Below are positions 1 through 13,400 of a DNA stretch of 64,000 nt, piece after piece (within the stretch, counting starts at the first letter, position 1; every line of letters starts with the position of its first letter). The stretch covers positions 87,300,700 to 87,364,699 of the forward strand of contig CM039463.1 in NCBI GenBank assembly GCA_022414725.1. Reading direction: 5' to 3'. Source of the stretch: Microglena sp. YARC. Taxonomy: Eukaryota > Chlorophyta > Chlorophyceae > Chlamydomonadales > Chlamydomonadaceae. A program made the translations under genes and the position numbers. Under the pieces are notes generated by a model. It worked only from the letters and a program-made list of their open reading frames with translations. It did no database searches and was not told the DNA's origin.

Positions 1-1977
1 CTCCAGAACCACCACCGTCCACCACCTTAACAACCCCTCCACTCCAGAACCACCACCGTCCACCACCTTGACAACCCCTCCATCCCCAGTACCACCACCG
101 TCCACCACCTTTCCAACCCTTCTGGCCCCAGTTCCACCTCTCCTTTCCACCACTGTTCCAACCCCTCCAGCCCCATTGCTACCACCTTTCCACCACCGTC
201 CCCCTTCTTCCACCACCTTTCCGCCTTTGTCTACCACCTTTCCACCACCTTTTCTCCTCTGTTCACCATCGTCCACCACTTATCCACCTCCTTCCACCAC
301 CTTTCCACCCCCTCCGGCCCCAGTACCACCACCTTCCACCACCTTCCAACCCCTCCAGCCCAATGCTACGACCTTTCCACCACTGTCCACCTTCTTCCAC
401 CACCTTTCCACCATCGTCCACCACCTTTCCACCACTGTCCACCATCGTCCACCACCTTTCCACCACTGTCCACCATCGTCCACCATCTTCCACCACCTTT
501 CCATTACTGTCCACCATCGTCCACCACCTTTCCACCACTGTCCACCATCGTCCACCATCTTCCACCACCTTTCCACCTCCGTCCACCATCGTCCACCACC
601 TATACACATCCGTCCACCACCTTTCCACCCCCTCCGGCCCCAGCACCACCACCTTCCCACACCTTCCAACCCTCCAGCCCCAATGCTACGACCTTTCCAC
701 CACTGTCCACCATCGTCCACCATCTTCCACCACCTTTCCACCTCTGTCCACCATCGTCCACCACCTATACACCTCCGTCCACCACCTTTCCACTCCCTCC
801 GGCCCCAGCACCACCACCATCCCACCACCTTCCAACCCTCCAGCCCCAATGCTACGACCTTTCCACCACTGTCCACCATCTTCCACCACCTTTCCACCAT
901 CGTCCACCACCTTTCCACCACTGTCCACCATCTTCCACCACCTTTCCACCATCGTCCACCACCTTTCCACCACTGTCCACCATCGTCCACCACCTTTCCA
1001 CCACTGTCCACCACTGTCCACCATCGTCCACCACCTTTCCACCACTGTCCACCATCGTCCACCACCTTTCCACCACTGTCCACCACCTGTCCACCATCGT
1101 CCACCACCTTTCCACCACTGTCCACCATCGCCTTTCCACACTGTCCACATCGTCCACCACTTTCCACCACTGTCCACCATCGTCCACCACCTTTCCACCA
1201 CTGTCCACCACCTTTCCACCACAGTCCACCATCGTCCACCACCTTTCCACCACTGTCCACCATCGTCCACCACCTTCCACCACTGTCCACCATCGTCCAC
1301 CCTTTCCACCACTGTCCACCCCTTTCCCACCACTGTCCACCATCGTCCACCACCTTTCCACCACTGTCCACCATCGTCCACCACTTTCCACCACTGTCCA
1401 CCATCGTCCACCACCTTTCCACCACCTTTCCACCACTGTCCACCACCTTTCCACCACAGTCCACCATCGTCCACCACCTTTCCACCACTGTCCACCATCG
1501 TCCACCACCTTTCCACCACTGTCCACCATCGTCCACCACCTTTCCACCACTGTCCACCACCTTTCCACCACTGTCCACCATCGTCCACCACCTTTCCACC
1601 ACTGTCCACCATCGTCCACCACCTTTCCACCACTGTCCACCACTGTCCACCATCGCCCACCACCTTTCCACCACTGCCCACCATCGTCCACCACCTTTCC
1701 ACCACTGTCCACCATCGTCCACCACTTTCCACCACTGTCCACCACTGTCCACCATCGTCCACCACCTTTCCACCACTGTTCACCACTGTCCACCATCGTC
1801 CAACACCTTTCCACCACTGTCCACCATCGTCCACCACCTTTCCACCACTGCCCACCACCTTTCCAACCCCTCCAGCCCAAGCACCACCACTTATCCACCA
1901 CCGCCCACCACCTTTCCACCACCTTTCCTCCACCGCCCACCACCTTTCCACCACCTTGTCAACCCCTCCAGCCCCAG
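1..1977. repeat. Minisatellite in UBP14 intron, TCCACCAC-based
   Basis: Almost the whole stretch is built from 10-mer variants such as CTTTCCACCA, CTGTCCACCA and TCGTCCACCA arranged in units of about 30 bp, with a degenerate left part carrying CCCCTCCAGCCCC spacers. It contains no stop codons in several frames on both strands, so it looks like long ORFs on either strand, but these are compositional. It ends directly at the acceptor CCCCAG of the exon at 1978. Confidence 0.9.
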
Positions 1978-4900
1978 TTCCGACTCGAGAAGAGCACTAC
2001 CCTCGTCGTTATGCCTGGGCAAGAAACTGTGCCCCTCCCTTGTCCTGACCTCCCCGAGCTGGTGCTACAGTCTGTTACTGCTATCACGGTGAGTTTGTCG
2101 CACACCCAGGGTCCTACAAAGCGCGCACGGCAGCACGATTTTGCGCTCGCTTTTTGAGCCCCTCTGCGCGTTTCGCGCAGTTTTGTCACCCCCCTGTGGG
2201 TACAGCGCGCATTTTTTGCGCTTCTTGCACTACAATGCGCTGACCAATTTGACGTTTGTGCGCTTTAAGCGCTGATTAATTTGACAAAATATAGTACCCT
2301 GCTCACACTGAGTTAGAGGTTAACAATTACTCAGTGTTTACCGAAACGAAACCAGGGATTTGTATTCAATCTGAAAGTGGGGTTTTTCTAGCTGGTTTTA
2401 GGCCCCCTTCAGGGACAGCGTTTGAATGCTTTTTATTGCTTTTATATATTTAAGGGCCATTTAGAGCAACAAAAAATGGAATGGAACCTCACATCAGGCT
2501 GAAGATTGTATGTGAATGTTACAGTCCAGGGGTAGCCAAATAGGCTAAAGGGACTTGCCCAAACATGATGTGAGGAGGGGCTGCAACAAAAAAGAGCACT
2601 TGCGAACTGATCGGAGACGCAGTCTGTTAACGGCAGCTGGTGAGTTTGTGTCTTGAGGAGTAGTGTACCAACAACACTCTCCTTTTTGCCCCCAGCCACA
2701 TTCTTATAGCCAAGGATCCTGAACAGGGTACTACATTTTGTCAAATTGGTCAGCGCTTAAAGCGCACAAACGTCAAATTTTGTACTCAGGAATCTGGCTG
2801 TAGCTCCTTGGGTGTCTGTTGACCCTCCACCCTCCTCTCTCCACCCTTCACCCTCCACCCTCCACCCTCCTCTCTCCACCCTCCTCTCTCCACCCTCCAC
2901 CCTTCACCCTCCACCCTCCATCCCCCACCCTCCACCTCCTCTCTCCACCCTCCTCTCTCACCATCCACCATCCACCCTCCACCCTCCACCCTTCACCCTC
3001 CTCTCTCCACCCTCCACCCTCCTCTCTCCACCCTCCTCTCTCCACCCTCCTCTCTTCCATCCTCCACCCTTCACCCTCCACCCTCCACCCCCACCCTCCA
3101 CCCTCCTCTCTCCTCTCTCCACCATCCACCCTCCTCTCTCCACCCTCCACCCTCCACCCTCCACCCTCTCTCTCCGCCCTCCACCCCCCACCCTCCTCTC
3201 TCCACCCCCCACCCTCCTCTCTCCACCCTCCACCCTCCTCTCTCCACCCTCCACCCTTCACCCTCCACCCTCCTCCTCCTCTTCTCCACCCTTCACCTCC
3301 ACCCTCCACCCCCCACCTTCCTCTCTCCCACCTCCACCCTCGTCTCTCCACCTCGACCCCCACCTCCACCCTCCTCTCTCCTCTCTCCACCCTCCACCCT
3401 CCTCTCTCCACCCTTCAACCTCCTCTCTCCGCCCTCCACCCTCCACTCTTCACCCTCCCCCTCCTCTCCCCCCTCCACCCTAAAACACCCTCCACCCTTC
3501 ACCAATGAATAGGCCCATGAGAGTAGCAGTGCACAGGACACCGTAGCTCTGTGGGAGGAGGAGCGTCGCGTTAGCAAGTATGCAGATAACGTGCAGCAGC
3601 TGGACACTGGACGGAAGATCTCACCCAACCCCAAGGTGAGTTGCGGTGTATGGCTGGATTTGGTTGGTATGGGGTGGGGTGGTGTGGGGTGGGGTGCCTT
3701 GGGTTGGAGTGGAGTGGGCGACTACCATTCCACGTTTGATTTAAGCTTGGTGTTGGTGTTGTTGTACACTTGCTGCTGTACACCTGTTGTTGTGCACTTG
3801 TGATTGTCTTGAGAGCAGGTAATTGAGTATGCGCTTTACTTCCCCCCTCTTGATTATCCAGAGTCAATCTTTATCGTTCAAGTTTATGCTAGTTCTTTTA
3901 CCCTATTGGGCTACCCCTAGCAGTGTTATCAATTTCATATTTCTGCAGGCCAGTTAGAGTCGCTACTTTAGCTCAGCTCAAGCTTGGTTTCAGGATTGCT
4001 GCGTAGCCATCCTACCTCCTGGAGGGCGGAACTTACTATGTCTGCCATGGTGACTTTCCCCAGCTGCAGCGTACGGGAGGGTCCCCTTAACACCAGGCCC
4101 CTCTAGGCGTTCTCTTTTTTTTGCGCAGCCTCGCGTAGCCATCGTATAACAGAGCGGTGTACCAGTGGCTGGCTATTGGAGCCGACAGGAAGCTGGCGTG
4201 AGTAGCCCGGGGTGGTGGGGGGCAGCGCCAAAACCAAGCCTCGCCATGCATTGACAGAATGGCGACGCAGTGACCCCCTAGACTGCACCACACGAGCATC
4301 AATTCCACCATTAACCCTGTTCCTGTTTTTGGCTACGCGTAGCAACTTCTAGGCAGCTCTCTTTCACCGTCCTCTGGCCAAACCTGGAGCTAGCTAGTGT
4401 GTCTGACAGCTGATATGACAGGCATTCCAATGCAGCTGCAAGTTTTGGAGGTGACCCAGTGGCTGGCTATTGGAGCTGGCAGGAAGCTGCCGTGAGTAGC
4501 CCAAAGAGGAAGTAATGCATTCCACCACAGGGACATTTGTTTTCAAATTTGAAAGTGGGTATTTTCTAGCTTTATGGTTTTAGGCCTCCTCCAGGGACCG
4601 TTGTATAGCTTGTATAGCCTTTCATAGCCTTTGTTTTATGTATATGTACTGACAGCAAAAAATGTCGAATGACTAATTTGACAGGAGTACCCATCAAATC
4701 GAGGAGTGTATGTATAAGTATTTCCCCTACGTAGGGAACAATCGGCCACTGCTATCTGTGCATGTGCACGTGTCTGTTTATGCAAGCCCCATTTATCTCA
4801 CACCCGCAGGACTGGAAGTGCGACGAGACAAATGTGACATCGCCCTCCGCACCCCACCCACGCCACCTCACGCCACCCCACCCCCACCCACCCGCAGGAC

Positions 4901-5492
4901 TGAAAGTGCGACGAGAAAGATGTGACAGCGCCCTCCCTACCCAACCCACCCCAACCCACCCACCCCAACCCACCCACACCCACACCCACCCGCAGAACTA
5001 GAAGTGCGATGAGACAAATGTGATAGTGCCCTCCCCAACCCACCCACCCCACCCCACCCTACCTACCCCCACCCACCTGCAGAACTGGAAATGCGATGAG
5101 GCAAATGTGACAGTGCCCTCCCCTCCCCTCCCACCCACCGCAACCCAACCCAACCCACCCTACCCACTAAATCCCACTCGCAGGACTGGAAGTGCGACGA
5201 GACAAATGTGACAGAAAATCTGTGGCTCAACTTATCAACAGGCTTCATCGGCTCAGGGCGACAGAACTGGGATGGCAGCGGCGGCAACGGGGCTGCCTTA
5301 CGCCACTTCGAAGCAACCGGCAGCCGCTACCCGCTGGTGGTGAAACTGGGCACCATCACCCCGCACGGTGCTGACGTCTACTCCTATGCCCCCGACGAGA
5401 ACGACATGGTGTTGGACCCCCACCTGGACGTGCATCTCACCAAGTGGGGGATTAATATGATGCAGGTGCGAAAAATATCACAGGGGGTGGTA

Positions 5493-5524
<32 letters not shown>

Positions 5525-5582
5525 AGCCATTGCTATGAAGCTAAATGAAATAGTATACATATATACATACATACATACATAC

Positions 5583-5613
<31 letters not shown>

Positions 5614-5619
5614 CATACA

Positions 5620-5650
<31 letters not shown>

Positions 5651-5872
5651 TTGCAGTAATAACTGTTGTATATGGATGCCTAATTTCCTTGTGTATTTTA
5701 TAACATATGTTTATAAACTGTACTCATGGGCAGAGATGTATCTTCCTATGTACATAAACGTTTATAAACATCTGGACGTGCACCTCACCAAGTGGGGAAT
5801 AAACATGATGCAAGTGCAAAAATATTGCAGACGTTATCTATGGATGCTTTATTTCCTTGTGTGTTTTATAAC

Positions 5873-5903
<31 letters not shown>

Positions 5904-7439
5904 TGTATTTATGTATGTATGTATGTATGTATGTATGTATGTATGTATGTATGTATGTATGTATGTATGTATGTATGTATGCATGGTCAGATGTATAAGA
6001 TAGATATCTGGCCATGTGTACATAAACGTTTATAAAGATATGTAATGCATGTCACCAAGTGGGGGATCAACATGATGCAGGTGCAAAAATATCACAGTCG
6101 TTATCTATGGATGCTTTATTTCCTTGTATGTTTGATAACATATGTTTGTATTTATGTATGCATGGTCAGATGTATAAGATAGATATCTGGCCATACGCAC
6201 ATAAACGTTTATAAACATATGTAATGCATGTCACCAAGTGGGGGATCAACATGATGCAGGTGCGAAAAAGATCACAGGGTAGTGGATTTCATTGGAATTT
6301 AGTTCCACCTACAAATTGGTAGGCAGACAGAGGGGGCAAAAATAAACTATCGCGGTTCCTTACTTTTTCGGTTCGGCCGAAATGTGAAATGTGTGAAAAT
6401 ATCACTGCCGTTAGTTATGGATATTTTATAACATGTGCTTTATTTCCTTGTATATTTTATAACATGTGTTCATAAATTTGTATGTGTGCATGGCCAGAGA
6501 TGTATCTTCATACTTACATAAACCTTAATACACATCTGGACGTGCACCTCACCTAGTGGGGGTTCAACGTGATGCAGGTGCAAAATGCAGAAGGTGCAAA
6601 ATGCACTGGTGAACCGAAACCCAAACAATAATGATAAAAATAAATAATAAAAAGTAATAAGTGTAAATGATAATACTAGTAATCGCTTCACATACTCATT
6701 GACGTATACCACAGGCTCCTCAGGGATGTTGATTGTGTGTGCAGGGGGATGGTGGTGTGGGGGTGGTTTGGTGGTGTGGGTGGAGGGTGGAGGGGGGGGG
6801 GGGGGGGGGGGGGGGGATGGTCGGTGGTGGTGGTGGTAGTGGTGTGTGTGTGGGGTGTTATTTTCAAATCTAAATTTTTTGTTTTTTCTACCTCTATGGT
6901 TTTAGGCCTCCTCCAGGACAGCACTTGTTATAGCTTTGAATAGCTTTTTTAGGGCCATATTTGTGTGGTGTTCATTATAACAGCAGTTTGGGCCAAGACA
7001 GGGTCAAAAGTAGCCATCAGTATATACAGCGCGAAAACAAATCCCTGATACTCCTGCCTACACAGATGGAGAAGACGCAGAAGACTATGACGGAGCTGCA
7101 GGCTCAAATTGCCGCTATGAAATTAAAGTAATATGAAACATTGTGGCCCTAAATGGCCCTTAAAAGCTGTAAACAGCTATAAAACGCTGGCTCGACCACA
7201 CAGCTTGAAAAAACCCACTTTCAGATTTGAAAACAACATCCTGCCTACACAGATGGAGAAGACGGAGAAGACTATGACGGAGCTGCAGGTTCAGCTGAAC
7301 CTGACGCATGAGTACAATAAGATTACTGAATCTGGCACTGCCCTCACCCCTCTGTCGGGAGCAGGCTTTGTTGGCATGATCAACTTGGGCAACAGCTGCT
7401 ACATGAACAGCGTAATGCAGGTGAGTCTTTGTATGTATG

Positions 7440-7470
<31 letters not shown>

Positions 7471-10400
7471 GTATTAGTAGCCAACAGCCGTTCAGCTACT
7501 ATTGCATGAGCATTTATCTCGTAGCCACGCACCTTGTCCACCTCTTTCGTGTACAAGGATTTTTCATCCGAGGTCTCCTACAGCAGGTCACCTGGAATCC
7601 TTGGTCGGTTTTGTTTGCATTTGCACGTGCATTGGCATTGTTATTTTACCATGTCTGGAGTTTGGCCCCAGCGCAAGCAAACGGGCTGGCCCCCTGAACC
7701 TCTTGCCTCGTAATAAGGCGTACTATGTATTTATTTATTGATGTATGTATTTATGCAGACTTGTGTATTCATTTATTTCTTTACTTATTTATTTATGTAT
7801 TTAATTTGTTATTTAGTTAGTTATTTAGTGAGTTATTTAGTGAATCAGTTAGTCAGTTAGTTATTTATTTAGTTATTTAGTTAGGTAGTTACCCTGTGTC
7901 ATGCGGTCCCAGGTGTTGTTAGGCATCATAGAGCACCTAGGAGCACCTGGCACAATAAGCTGTCCAGACCTGCTGCACTACCTGGGTCTAGCTCAGTGGC
8001 TGGCCCAAGGAGCTGCCCAGAAGCTACTGCTCTTAGCTGAAACAAAAAGCTCTGCTACTAACCCCGCACCATGCGGTCCTTGGTGTTGCCAGGCATCCTA
8101 GTGCACCTAGGAGCACCTGACACAATAAGCTGTCCAAGACTGCTGCACTACTTGGGTCTAGCTGAGTGGCTGGCCCAAGGAGCTGCCCAGAAGCCACTGC
8201 TCTTAGCTAAAACAAAAAGCTCTGCTACTAACCCCGCACCATGCGGTCCTTGGTGTTGCCAGGCATCCTAGTGGACCTTGGAGTACCTGACACAATAAGC
8301 TGTCCAGACCTGCTGCACTACCTGGGTCTGGCTCAGTGGCTGGCCCAAGGAGCTGCCCAGAAGCTACTGCTCTTAGCTGAAACAAAAAGCTCTGCTACTA
8401 ACCCCGCACCATGCGGTCCTTGGTGTTGCCAGGCATCCTAGTGCACCTTGGTGTACCTGACACAATAAGCTGTCCAGACCTGCTGCACTACCTGGGTCTA
8501 GCTCAGTGACGGGCCCAAGGAGCTGCCCAGAAGCCACTGCTCTTAGCTGAAAATAAAAGTTCTGCTACTAACCCCATACCATACGGTCCCAGAAGTTGCC
8601 AGGCTTCCTAGTGCACCTTGGAGTACCTGACACAATAAGCTGTCCAGACCTGCTGCACTACCTGGGTCTGGCTCAGTGGCTGGCCCAAGGAGCTGCCCAG
8701 AAGCTACTGCTCTTAGCTGAAACAAAAAGCTCTGCTACTAACCCCGCGCCATGCGGTCCTTGGTGTTGCCAGGCATCCTAGTGCACCTAGGAGCACCTGA
8801 CACAATAAGCTGTGTAAGCCAGACCTGCTGCACTACTTGGGTCTAGCTGAGTGGCTGGCCCAAGGAGCTGCCCAGAAGCCACTGCTCTTAGCTAAAACAA
8901 AAAGCTCTGCTACTAACCCCGCACCATGCGGTCCTTGGTGTTGCCAGGCATCCTAGTGCACCTAGGAGTACCTGACACAATAAGCTGTCCAGACCTGCTG
9001 CACTACCTGGGTCTGGCTCAGTGGCTGGCCCAAGGAGCTGCCCAGAAGCTACTGCTCTTACCTGAAACAAAAAGCTCTGCTACTAACCCCGCACCATGCG
9101 GTCCCAGAAGTTGCCAGGCATCCTAGTGCACCTAGGAGCACCTGACACAATAAGCTGTCCAGACCTGCTGCACTACCTGGGTCTAGCTCAGTAACGGGCC
9201 CAAGGAGCTGCCCAGAAGCCACTGCTCTTAGCTGAAAATAAAAGCTCTGCTACTTACCCCATACCATACGGTCCCAGAAGTTGCCAGGCATCCTAGTGCA
9301 CCTTGGAGTACCTGACACAATAAGCTGTCCAGACCTGCTGCACTACCTGGGTCTGGCTCAGTGGCTGGCCCAAGGAGCTGCCCAGAAGCTACTGCTCTTA
9401 GCTGAAACAAAAAGCTCTGCTACTAGCCCCGCGCCATGCAGTCCTTGGTGTTGCCAGGCATCCTAGTGCACCTAGGAGCACCTGACACAATAATCTGTCC
9501 AGACCTGCTGCACTACTTGGGTCTAGCTCAGTGGCTGGCCCAAGGAGCTGCCCAGAAGCCACTGCTCTTAGCTAAAACAAAAAGCTCTGCTACTAACCCC
9601 GCACCTTGCGGTCCTTGGTGTTGCCAGGCATCCTAGTGCACCTTAGAGTACCTGACACAATAAGCTGTCCAGACCTGCTGCACTACCTGGGTCTGGCTCA
9701 GTGGCTGGCCCAAGGAGCTGCCCAGAAGCTACTGCTCTTACCTGAAACAAAAAGCTCTGCTACTAACCCCGCACCATGCGGTCCTTGGTGTTGCCAGGCA
9801 TCCTAGTGCACCTTGGAGTACCTGACACAATAAGCTGTACATAACTGCTGCACTACCTGGGTCTAGCTCAGTGACGGGCCCAAGGAGCTGCCCAGAAGCC
9901 ACTGCTCTTAGCTGAAAATAAAAGCTCTGCTACTAACCCCATACCATACGGTCCCAGAAGTTGCCAGGCATCCTAGTGCACCTTGGAGTACCTGACACAA
10001 TAATCTGTCCAGACCTGCTGCACTACCTGGGTCTGGCTCAGTGGCTGGCCCAAGGAGCTGCCCAGAAGCTACTGCTCTTAGCTGAAAATAAAAGCTCTGC
10101 TACTAACCCCGCGCCATGCGGTCCTTGGTGTTGCCAGGCATCCTAGTGCACCTAGGAGCACCTGACACAATAATCTGTCCAGACCTGCTGCACTACTTGG
10201 GTCTAGCTGAGTGGCTGGCCCAAGGAGCTGCCCAGAAGCCACTGCTCTTAGCTAAAACAAAAAGCTCTGCTACTAACCCCGCACCATGCGGTCCTTGGTG
10301 TTGCCAGGCATCCTAGTGCACCTAGGAGCACCTGACACAATAAGCTGTCCAGACCTGCTGCACTACTTGGGTCTACCTGAGTGGCTGGCCCAAGGAGCTG

Positions 10401-13400
10401 CCCAGAAGCCACTGCTCTTAGCTAAAACAAAAAGCTCTGCTACTAACCCCGCACCATGCGGTCCTTGGTGTTGCCAGGCATCCTAGTGCACCTTGGAGTA
10501 CCTGACACAATTAGCTGTCCAGACCTGCTGCACTACCTGGGTCTGGCTCAGTGGCTGGCCCAAGGAGCTGCCCAGAAGCTACTGCTCTTAGCTGAAACAA
10601 AAAGCTCTGCTACTAACCCCGCGCCATGCGGTCCTTGGTGTTGCCAGGCACCCTAGTGCACCTAGGAGCACCTGACACAATAAGCTGTCCAGACCTGCTG
10701 CACTACCTGGGTCTAGCTCAGTGACGGGCCCAAGGAGCTGCCCAGAAGCCACTGCTCTTAGCTGAAAATAAAAGTTCTGCTACTAACCCCATACCATACG
10801 GTCCCAGAAGTTGCCAGGCATCCTAGTGCACCTAGGAGCACCTGACACAATAAGCTGTCCAAGACTGCTGCACTACTTGGGTCTAGCTCAGTGGCTGGCC
10901 CAAGGAGCTGCCCAGAAGCCACTGCTCTTAGCTAAAACAAAAAGCTCTGCTATTAACCCCGCACCATGCGGTCCTTGGTGTTGCCAGGCATCCTAGTGCA
11001 CCTAGGAGCACCTGACACAATAAGCTGTCCAGACCTGCTGCACTACTTGGGTCTAGCTGAGTGGCTGGCCCAAGGAGCTGCCCAGAAGCCACTGCTCTTA
11101 GCTAAAACAAAAAGCTCTGCTACTAACCCCGCACCATGCGGTCCTTGGTGTTGCCAGGCATCCTAGTGCACCTAGGAGCACCTGACACAATAAGCTGTCC
11201 AGACCTGCTGCACTACTTGGGTCTAGCTGAGTGGCTGGCCCAAGGAGCTGCCCAGAAGCCACTGCTCTTAGCTAAAACAAAAAGCTCTGCTACTAACCCC
11301 GCACCATGCGGTCCTTGGTGTTGCCAGGCATCCTAGTGCACCTTGGAGTACCTGACACAATAAGCTGTACAGAACTGCTGCACTACCTGGGTCTAGCTCA
11401 GTGACGGGCCCAAGGAGCTGCCCAGAAGCCACTGCTCTTAGCTGAAAATAAAAGTTCTGCTACTAACCCCATACCATACGGTCCCAGAAGTTGCCAGGCA
11501 TCCTAGTGCACCTAGAAGCACCTGATACAATAAGCTGTCCAAGACTGCTGCACTACCTGGGTCTAGCTCAGTGGCTGGCCCAAGGAGCTGCCCCGAAGCT
11601 ACTGCTCTTAGCTGAAACAAAAAGCTCTGCTACTAACCCCGCACCATGCGGTCCTTGGTGTTGCCAGGCATCCTAGTGCACCTAGGAGCACCTGACACAA
11701 TAATCTGTCCAAGACTGCTGCACTACTTGGGTCTAGCTGAGTGGCTGGCCCAAGGAGCTGCCCAGAAGCTACTGCTCTTAGCTGAAAAGAATAGCTCTGC
11801 TACTAACCCCGTACCATGCGGTCCTTGGTGTTGTTAGGCATCCTAGTGCACCTTGGAGCACCTGACACAATAAGCTGTCCAAGACTGCTGCACTACTTGG
11901 GTCTAGCTCAGTGGCTGGCCCAAGGAGCTGCCCAGAAGCTACTGCTCTTAGCTGAAAAGAATAGCTCTGCTACTAACCCCGTACCAGCGGTCCTTGGTGT
12001 TGCCAGGCATCCTAGTGCACCTTGGAGTACCTGACACAATAAGCTGTCCAAGACTGCTGCACTACTTGGGTCTAGCTCAGTGGCTGGCCCAAGGAGCTGC
12101 CCAGAAGCTACTGCTCTTAGCTGAACAGAAAAGCCCTGCTATTAACCCCATACCATGCCGTCCCAGGTGTTGTTAGGCATCCCCGAGGTGCAGGAGCGCT
12201 ACGCAGGTGGTGCAGCTAAGATTTTCCAGACAGCCCCACCGGAACCACAGCAGGACTTTGCTTGTCAAATGGCCAAGCTTGGAGTGGCCCTGTCCACTGG
12301 CCGTACTGGCCATGTGATCCAAGAGGCGCCCCCGTGCCCTGATGATGCCGATGCCATGGAGGTGGATGACACAAACTTCAGTAAGAGATTTTGTTCTGTG
12401 TGTGCTGAGGGATGGGTGGGTGGGATGATGGATGGATGGGTGGGTGGGATGATGGATGGATGGGTGGGTGGGATGATGGATGGGGGTGGATAACCCAAAC
12501 TTTAGTAAGGAATCTTGTACTGTCTGTGTGTGCAGATGGATGGATGGATGGATGGATGGATTGATGGATGGATGGATGGATGGATGGAGGTGGATAACAC
12601 AAACTTCAGTAAGAGATCTTGTTCTGTCTGTGTGTGCTGATGGATGGGTGGGTTGATGGGTGGGATGATGCATGGATGTGTGGATGGATGGATGGATGGA
12701 TGGAAGGATGGATGGATGGATGGATGGATGGGTGGGTGGGTGGATGGATGGGTGGGTTGATGAGTGGGTTGATGGATGGAGGGAGGGATTGGTAGGTGGG
12801 TTGATGAGTGGGTTGATGGATGGGTGGATGGATGGGGTAGCAAGGCATGGGGTTAGTAACACCCCTACAGCTATCGGGAGCACTATTGTGCTACGAAATG
12901 ACACTGCTTGTATGTGTCCCAACAAACACTGTCCTTGACCTCCCCCCCTGCAGAGGACGAGCGCATCAAGTCGGTGCGCCCCCTGGGGTTCAAGACCCTG
13001 GTAGGGCGTGGCCACCAGGAGTTTTCTTCTGCCCGGCAGCAAGATGCACTGGAGTACTTCCAGTACGTTCTCGAGCAGATTGGTCGTTGTGAGCATGCTA
13101 ACACTGAGCGCCTTGACCTCGCCTCTGGGCCCTCTACCAAGTCTTTGTTTGGTTTCACATTTGAGGACAGGATCCAGGTAGGCTCGGGTGCACTGGGGTA
13201 AACTTGGGCAGGTGAATTCAGGTAGATTCGGGTGCATTGGGGTAAACTTGGGTTGATGAATTCAGGTAGATTCGGGTGCATTGGGGTAAACTTGGGTTGA
13301 TGAATTCAGGTAGATTCGGGTGCATTGGGGTAAACTTGGGTTGATGAATTCAGGTAGATTCGGGTGCATTGGGGTAAACTTGGGTTGATGAATTCAGGTA

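Noticed and set aside
68..2092. Overlapping ORFs of several hundred codons on both strands
   Set aside because: They are translations of a stop-free minisatellite. Only the last 111 nt (1978-2088) belong to a gene, in the frame that continues UBP14.
5873..5985. Poly-(Tyr/Met/Val/Cys) peptides
   Set aside because: Pure (GTAT)n microsatellite.
5208..6035. A 275-residue plus-strand ORF starting in the ZnF exon
   Set aside because: Only the part up to 5465 is exon; the remainder reads through poly(G) and TACA/GTAT microsatellites.
7900..12166. CRISPR-like array
   Set aside because: Units are contiguous about 170-bp near-identical copies without short repeats and unique spacers, and the genome is eukaryotic.
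7901..12176. Some 25 near-identical 60-66 residue ORFs, as if a gene family
   Set aside because: Each is the same frame of the 170-bp satellite unit, with no promoter or exon context, and the array lies inside an intron.
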